Shown: positions 48,644-53,243 of the stretch, piece after piece | Numbering within the stretch: position 1 is the stretch's first letter | Layout of the letters: each line of letters starts with the position of its first letter | Source of the DNA: an uncultured Thiothrix sp. | GTDB taxonomy: Bacteria > Pseudomonadota > Gammaproteobacteria > Poriferisulfidales > GCA-002705445 | Direction: 5' to 3' | Length of the DNA stretch: 53,243 bases | NCBI GenBank assembly: GCA_902559815.1 | Contig: CACEJE010000006.1 | Span: 10,001 to 63,243, forward strand | Notes under the pieces: generated by a model | The model's input: only the letters and a program-made list of their open reading frames with translations | What the model was told of the DNA's origin: nothing | Database searches by the model: none | Translations under genes and position numbers: made by a program

Positions 48644-49462
48644 TTAATTTAAAATAGAATTTGTAATTATAAACTCATCAATGCGAAAGTCATTATTTGA
48701 AATGTTTTTTAAATATTTTTTTTTCAAAAAATATTCGTAAAGATTATCACCTTTTGTATTTAAAACATTTAAACCTGCATTTTTTGATATATGAAAACCT
48801 GCTGCAACATCCCATAATTTTATATTTTCCTTCCTTATATAAACATCAGCTTGACTAAGTGCTACATAACAGAATTTTATTGAACTACTTACATGCATAA
48901 AGTCGTATGAAAAATTATATTTCGATAAAAAAGATTTTATTTCTATTATTTCTTTCTCTCTTTTTGTCGTGATAATTTTTATACGTTTATCCAGATTAGT
49001 TATAATTTTATTTTTAATTTGAGTTTTATTGATATTTCCATTATCTTTAGTAACTTTATAAGTATTATTAATATCTGCATACAACATCAATTCCAAATTT
49101 GGAGCATAAATTATACTAATGCATGGCGCTTGATCATAAATTAACGTGAGATTTATTGTATAAAAATCTTTTTTCTCAATAAATGAATTTGTTCCATCAA
49201 TAGGATCAATGATAAAAAAATTATTACTTTGAATTGCTTGATTTTGATTTTTAAATTCATCCTCTTCTGATAAAACTTTTATTGTTGGAAATTTTTTTTT
49301 CAAGAACTTCCTAATATAGTCATTTATTTTAATATCAGCATCGCTGACTTTGGTTTTATCATTTTTTATATTATATGGTATATCTGTCATAGCTTGATAC
49401 TTCTTTGCTATTTCGCCAGACTCAAAAAACATATTAATAAAATCATCAATGTTAAATATCAT
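48644..49462 (-). CDS. CysQ-like 3'(2'),5'-bisphosphate nucleotidase / inositol monophosphatase family
   Basis: VLSEEDE, FIIDPIDGTNSFIEKKDFYTINLTLI, SSSIKFCYVALSQADVYIRKENIKLWDVAAG; start trimmed to MIFNIDDF (track start 49519 overlaps the upstream gene by 68 nt). Confidence 0.83.
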   Translation of the reverse strand: MIFNIDDFINMFFESGEIAKKYQAMTDIPYNIKNDKTKVSDADIKINDYIRKFLKKKFPTIKVLSEEDEFKNQNQAIQSNNFFIIDPIDGTNSFIEKKDFYTINLTLIYDQAPCISIIYAPNLELMLYADINNTYKVTKDNGNINKTQIKNKIITNLDKRIKIITTKREKEIIEIKSFLSKYNFSYDFMHVSSSIKFCYVALSQADVYIRKENIKLWDVAAGFHISKNAGLNVLNTKGDNLYEYFLKKKYLKNISNNDFRIDEFIITNSILN

Positions 49463-50174
49463 ATTCATTCTCATAAAGCATGATATCTTTAGGTGTATCA
49501 ACTTCTCCCCAAACCTCACTATTTTGAACTACTTTAATCTTTATTTTTTCTTTTATAGCAATATTTAACAACTGTGTCATATCTAGGTTATCAAAATTAA
49601 ATTTACACAATAGCTTATTTATTGTTTTCCAACCATCGCGTGTTATTTTTAATAACCCCATATACTGTCCCTGTATATTTTTTATTTCACTCGGTTTTTC
49701 GCCAATGCCTAGCAAAAAATTATTTTCATCAATTTTAAAAGTTTCCAAATCATCTAAAGGATTTTCAAATCTTTTAGTCCACAAATTTTTAAAATTAATA
49801 TCATATGCTACAACTATGTCATTAGGATCACTAATTAAATCTTTTATAATTTTTTCACCAAAAAAAATATCTCCATATGAGATTATACTATCTCTTTTAT
49901 TCAATATTTCTCTACTAGAATATAATGAAGACACCATATTTGTGTTTTCCCATTTATGGTTTTCAAAATATTTATTAATTCTATAATCTTGTATTTGATC
50001 CTTAAGATATCCTCTAACAATTGCTATTTTTGAGATTAAATTTATTGAATTGTATATATCTAGCTGTCTAGAAAGCAGTGATTTATCATTTATTTCAATT
50101 AAGCATTTTGGCATTGTATCTGTTAGATTTTTTAATCTTGAGCCACGGCCAGCCGCTAAGATAATAGCATTCAT
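49452..50174 (-). CDS. Nucleotidyltransferase; predicted CTP:phosphoglutamine cytidylyltransferase (Cj1416-like)
   Basis: MNAIILAAGRGSRLKNLTDTMPKCLIEIN; SYGDIFF; position between GATase and CysQ-like genes. Confidence 0.82.
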   Translation of the reverse strand: MNAIILAAGRGSRLKNLTDTMPKCLIEINDKSLLSRQLDIYNSINLISKIAIVRGYLKDQIQDYRINKYFENHKWENTNMVSSLYSSREILNKRDSIISYGDIFFGEKIIKDLISDPNDIVVAYDINFKNLWTKRFENPLDDLETFKIDENNFLLGIGEKPSEIKNIQGQYMGLLKITRDGWKTINKLLCKFNFDNLDMTQLLNIAIKEKIKIKVVQNSEVWGEVDTPKDIMLYENEYDI

Positions 50175-50758
50175 ACAAAAAATTCCCCAAATAACTTAAT
50201 GTCAAAATTATTAAATGGATCATTTCTTTCTGGATGCCACATTATACCTTTAATTTTATGTTCTTTATGTGATATAGATTTAATAATATTGTCTGATGAG
50301 CGTGAAGTAACCACTAAGTTATCAGCTGTATCTTCCGTTCCATAATTATGAAAACTATTAATAGTTATTTTATTATTTTGATAATTTATTTCAAATTTAC
50401 TGTTAACATGTCCATTAATTTTTTTAAGTTTAATTTTAAAATATGATTGTATTTGTTGCATTCCTCTACACACTCCAATAAGAGGAATATTATTAGATAA
50501 CGATTTAGATATTAATAATTTTTCTATTTCATCTCTTGGGCTTGCACCACCTAAGCTTGATATTAGGCCACCTCCAGTAAGTAAAATCCCTACATATTTT
50601 TCTTCATCCACGTATTGTTTAGCAAGATTAATATTATTTGGTATTAAAATAGGAATGAGATTGCACTTTTCAAGAAAATAAATCCATCTTATATCAAGAC
50701 TATCTCGGTACTCATTTTCAAATAAATCTTCTCTTTGAGTGACAATGATTTTTTTCAT
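50171..50758 (-). CDS. Class I glutamine amidotransferase-like hydrolase; predicted gamma-glutamyl-CDP-amidate hydrolase (Cj1417-like)
   Basis: LLTGGGLI, PLIGVCRGMQQIQ (nucleophile Cys), GIMWHPERNDPF (His-Pro-Glu); 4-nt overlap with nucleotidyltransferase gene. Confidence 0.82.
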   Translation of the reverse strand: MKKIIVTQREDLFENEYRDSLDIRWIYFLEKCNLIPILIPNNINLAKQYVDEEKYVGILLTGGGLISSLGGASPRDEIEKLLISKSLSNNIPLIGVCRGMQQIQSYFKIKLKKINGHVNSKFEINYQNNKITINSFHNYGTEDTADNLVVTSRSSDNIIKSISHKEHKIKGIMWHPERNDPFNNFDIKLFGEFFV

Positions 50759-50776
50759 AAGATATAATAATTTTTT

Positions 50777-53116
50777 TTAATTGATAATTATAATATTCTC
50801 TTCAATCGCATCAATTTTAATTTTTTTTGCATTAATTAATTTATCATACAATAAACCAACACCAATTACCGAAGGAATACCCAACTCAGCTGATCTTATA
50901 GCCATATGTGAATTTGATCCACCATATTTAGTTATAAACCCAGATATCTTATGTGAAAAAATCCAATCATAACCAGGATCTGCATTTTCAATCAAAACAA
51001 CCTTATTTTTAATACTAGCACTTTTTTTATTATCTAAAACAATAACATCTGCGATAACACTTTTTTGTGTAATAAAATTTGGTTTTGATTCATTTTCATA
51101 ATAAAAAAATATATCATTTGTGCTAGATATTAGATTAGGAAGATTAATTAATTTAGTATAACCAAATCTTTTTTTTCTTCTTTGAATTGATGCATTAATA
51201 ATTTTTTTTGGATCACTTATAATGCTATTAAGTGACATTATTGACCCTATATGAGTGTATGAAGAATCATCTTCTGATATATCAAGTTTTCTTGAAATAT
51301 CTTTATAAATATTTAATATTGAGCTAACGTTTTTTGTAAATATAAATTTTGAATATTCTCTAGCTTCTATTGCTTCCTTGATAAAAGTTATTAGTTCGTT
51401 TGCATTGATTCTTAATTTTGTTTTTTCTAAGAAACTGTCTAAATTTTTGATAGATTCTTTAGAAAATTTAAAATATTTTTTTTTATTATTTGTATTTTTT
51501 ATTTCTTTAAATTTAAAATATGAATTATAATATTCGCTATAAGATTTAGATAAGATATCATATGTCCCAGGTCGTAAATGTCCATATTTTTTTAAAAATT
51601 GGTTTTTAGATAATTTATTAATGTCTGTTACCAATAGACCACTAATAGTATTTAAAGATTCTAAGAATAAATTATATTCAGTTTTACTTATAATATTTTT
51701 ATTAACAAAAGATTTTAACATTTCTATAGCAATGAAACCTGCTCTTGCGAGACCAGCAAATGGTAGTGTTCCGTATCTTTTACAGTCCTCTATTAGCCAG
51801 TAAATTTTTCCGTAATCATCTAATTTACTATTCATTATTATTTGATACTTTTCTTCTAATATATCAATTTTTTTAATATCACTTTTCCATAAACCATTGT
51901 TTGTATCTATTATGTTGTTTGTTAGTGATAAAAGAGATTTCTTGATTTTTTTTATTTCTGTTTTAGTAAAATTAAAATCTTCAAGGATTTTTAATTTTTT
52001 ATCTGTATCTAATGTGTAACATGAGTAAATTATTTCAAATTCTATTTTGTCATGAAGCTCAGGATTTTTTTCCAGTTTATTTAAATAATAATCAACTAAT
52101 TTTTCTGCAATACCATCATCAAGAAGTTTTGGGATAAATGAGTTAAAGCTTACTCTTACATCAATATAAGGTATTCCTTCAAATTCAACTATAAGAGGAA
52201 AACTTCTAAGATTCTTATACCCATAATTATCTCTTTGGTACGCCCAAATTGAGTTTGTAATTAGTTCTCTATAAAGTGAAATAGATAAAGGTCTTGGCTT
52301 ACTCCCAATTATCTCTGCAGGGTTCCAATCTGGCATTAGACCATAAATTGCTTTTTTCCCATATAAGTATGGTTGTCTTTTAAACCAACTGCTAACTCTT
52401 TTATTTATATTAACTAAAATATCGTAATGCTCACTATCTGAAATCTTTCTCAAATAGGAAATTACTAATGGTCTAACTTGGGTAAGGTATATTTTTCCAG
52501 ATTTTGAAATAACATATTCAATATCTAATGCATCATTATCAAAAATTTCCTCAAGTTCTTTACTTAGATCAATTAATTTTCCTAAACTCCCCTTAATTTT
52601 TTTATTATGAAGCTTATGATAACAAAATAATTTATTTTTTTTACCAATCCCAGAAGTGATTGTGTCAGTTCTTCCACTAGTATCATCATAATTTATCTTT
52701 ATATAAGGTGTATTATATTTTATATCTCTAGTAAATATAACACCTGAGCTTTTAACATTTTTAATGAATGGCTGAATGAAAACTTCATCCTCTGGGCTAA
52801 GATCATCATAACTATTAAAAATTTTTCTAACAGCAGTATTAATTTCATTTTCACCTTTAATATTTGAAACTGTTAAAAACTTTCCTGCTTTTGAGTGTAT
52901 TTTTTGATCTTCTAATTTAGTTGAGCTTCTAGCTATCAATAATGAATCTTCCCATTTTTTATTTTTAATACTTCTCAATATAGTATTAGAATCTTTTTTA
53001 TATTGCATATAAGTAATTACAACTTGATCTAAAACTTCTGCATTTTTTAGTTTTCCTTTTAGATTTAAAAGATTTCTTGATTTTGTTGAGAATATTATTT
53101 TTTTTGAAGTCTTCAA
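50777..53116 (-). CDS. PEP-synthase/PPDK-like phosphotransferase; predicted L-glutamine kinase (Cj1418-like)
   Basis: N-terminal ATP-binding domain (LIARSSTKLEDQKIHSKAGKFLTV, IQPFIKNVKSSGVIFTRD, ITLTQVRPL-type), central GLMPDWNPAEIIGSKPRPLSISLYRELI, C-terminal phospho-His domain GGSNSHMAIRSAELGIPSVIGVG; no PEP-binding barrel follows. Confidence 0.82.
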   Translation of the reverse strand: MKTSKKIIFSTKSRNLLNLKGKLKNAEVLDQVVITYMQYKKDSNTILRSIKNKKWEDSLLIARSSTKLEDQKIHSKAGKFLTVSNIKGENEINTAVRKIFNSYDDLSPEDEVFIQPFIKNVKSSGVIFTRDIKYNTPYIKINYDDTSGRTDTITSGIGKKNKLFCYHKLHNKKIKGSLGKLIDLSKELEEIFDNDALDIEYVISKSGKIYLTQVRPLVISYLRKISDSEHYDILVNINKRVSSWFKRQPYLYGKKAIYGLMPDWNPAEIIGSKPRPLSISLYRELITNSIWAYQRDNYGYKNLRSFPLIVEFEGIPYIDVRVSFNSFIPKLLDDGIAEKLVDYYLNKLEKNPELHDKIEFEIIYSCYTLDTDKKLKILEDFNFTKTEIKKIKKSLLSLTNNIIDTNNGLWKSDIKKIDILEEKYQIIMNSKLDDYGKIYWLIEDCKRYGTLPFAGLARAGFIAIEMLKSFVNKNIISKTEYNLFLESLNTISGLLVTDINKLSKNQFLKKYGHLRPGTYDILSKSYSEYYNSYFKFKEIKNTNNKKKYFKFSKESIKNLDSFLEKTKLRINANELITFIKEAIEAREYSKFIFTKNVSSILNIYKDISRKLDISEDDSSYTHIGSIMSLNSIISDPKKIINASIQRRKKRFGYTKLINLPNLISSTNDIFFYYENESKPNFITQKSVIADVIVLDNKKSASIKNKVVLIENADPGYDWIFSHKISGFITKYGGSNSHMAIRSAELGIPSVIGVGLLYDKLINAKKIKIDAIEENIIIIN

Positions 53117-53187
53117 GTTACAAATATTATAAAAATTAGAATTATTTGTATGATATAATTTATTTTTTATAATAACAAATTAAATAC

Positions 53188-53243
53188 ATGAAAACTGACT
53201 GGGATTATTCCGAAAGAGCTGCTACTTATGACAAAAGAGCTGA
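53188..53243 (+). CDS. Start of a SAM-methyltransferase-like gene, truncated by window end
   Basis: MKTDWDYSERAATYDKRA...; open to the window edge; divergent from the glutamine-kinase-like gene with a 71-nt gap. Only 18 codons are visible. Confidence 0.45.
   Translation, partial: MKTDWDYSERAATYDKRA

Noticed and set aside
48161-49462. APS kinase + CysQ as a sulfate activation / PAPS cluster
   Set aside because: No ATP sulfurylase, PAPS reductase or sulfotransferase nearby; kinase substrate motifs are atypical; the adjacent NTase, GATase and PEP-synthase-like genes fit the phosphoramidate route better. Kept as an alternative to test.
50171-50758. PuuD-type gamma-glutamyl-GABA hydrolase of putrescine catabolism
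   Set aside because: Family-level similarity is real, but overlap with the NTase gene and the glutamine-kinase-like neighbour favour gamma-glutamyl-CDP-amidate hydrolysis.
50777-53116. PEP synthase, PPDK or rifampin phosphotransferase
   Set aside because: Lacks the PEP/pyruvate barrel expected of PpsA/PPDK; rifampin phosphotransferase shares the architecture but the neighbours point to glutamine kinase.
46474-53116. Phosphonate biosynthesis cluster (PhyH oxygenase, NTase, PEP-type enzyme)
   Set aside because: No PEP mutase (PepM) or phosphonopyruvate decarboxylase signature was seen; the PEP-like gene is a phospho-His enzyme.

Overview
AT-rich, densely packed bacterial chromosome segment with gammaproteobacterial-type gene content (ZipA, RodZ, BamB, YfgM, IscX, Mpl, DUF6776-like). 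About 1-37.4 kb is housekeeping: M23 peptidase C-terminus, anmK, erpA, bactofilin, argC, nth, hemJ, rppH, thiD/thiE, hemL, mpl, yaaA, lpxA, ligA, zipA-like, smc, queF, der-bamB-yfgM-hisS-rodZ-ndk, a full isc operon (iscR-S-U-A-hscBA-fdx-iscX), trmJ, suhB, secFD-yajC, tgt and queA. About 37.4-53.2 kb is an accessory surface-polysaccharide/sugar-nucleotide region. Its right end carries the most interesting content. A PEP-synthase-like kinase, a class I glutamine amidotransferase, a nucleotidyltransferase and an APS-kinase-like enzyme match the four-enzyme cytidine diphosphoramidate route known from the Campylobacter jejuni capsule O-methyl phosphoramidate (MeOPN) pathway (Cj1418/Cj1417/Cj1416/Cj1415). 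A CysQ-like 3'-phosphatase sits inside the cluster, and the start of a divergent SAM-methyltransferase-like gene lies at the window edge. I infer a phosphoramidate glycan-modification cluster outside Campylobacter. Other notable signals are a PLP 'DegT' enzyme with His in place of the Schiff-base Lys (ColD-like 3-dehydratase), an SMC protein with intact ATPase ends but no recognisable hinge, and a candidate IscR type 1 operator. All calls come from reading sequence motifs; no searches were run.
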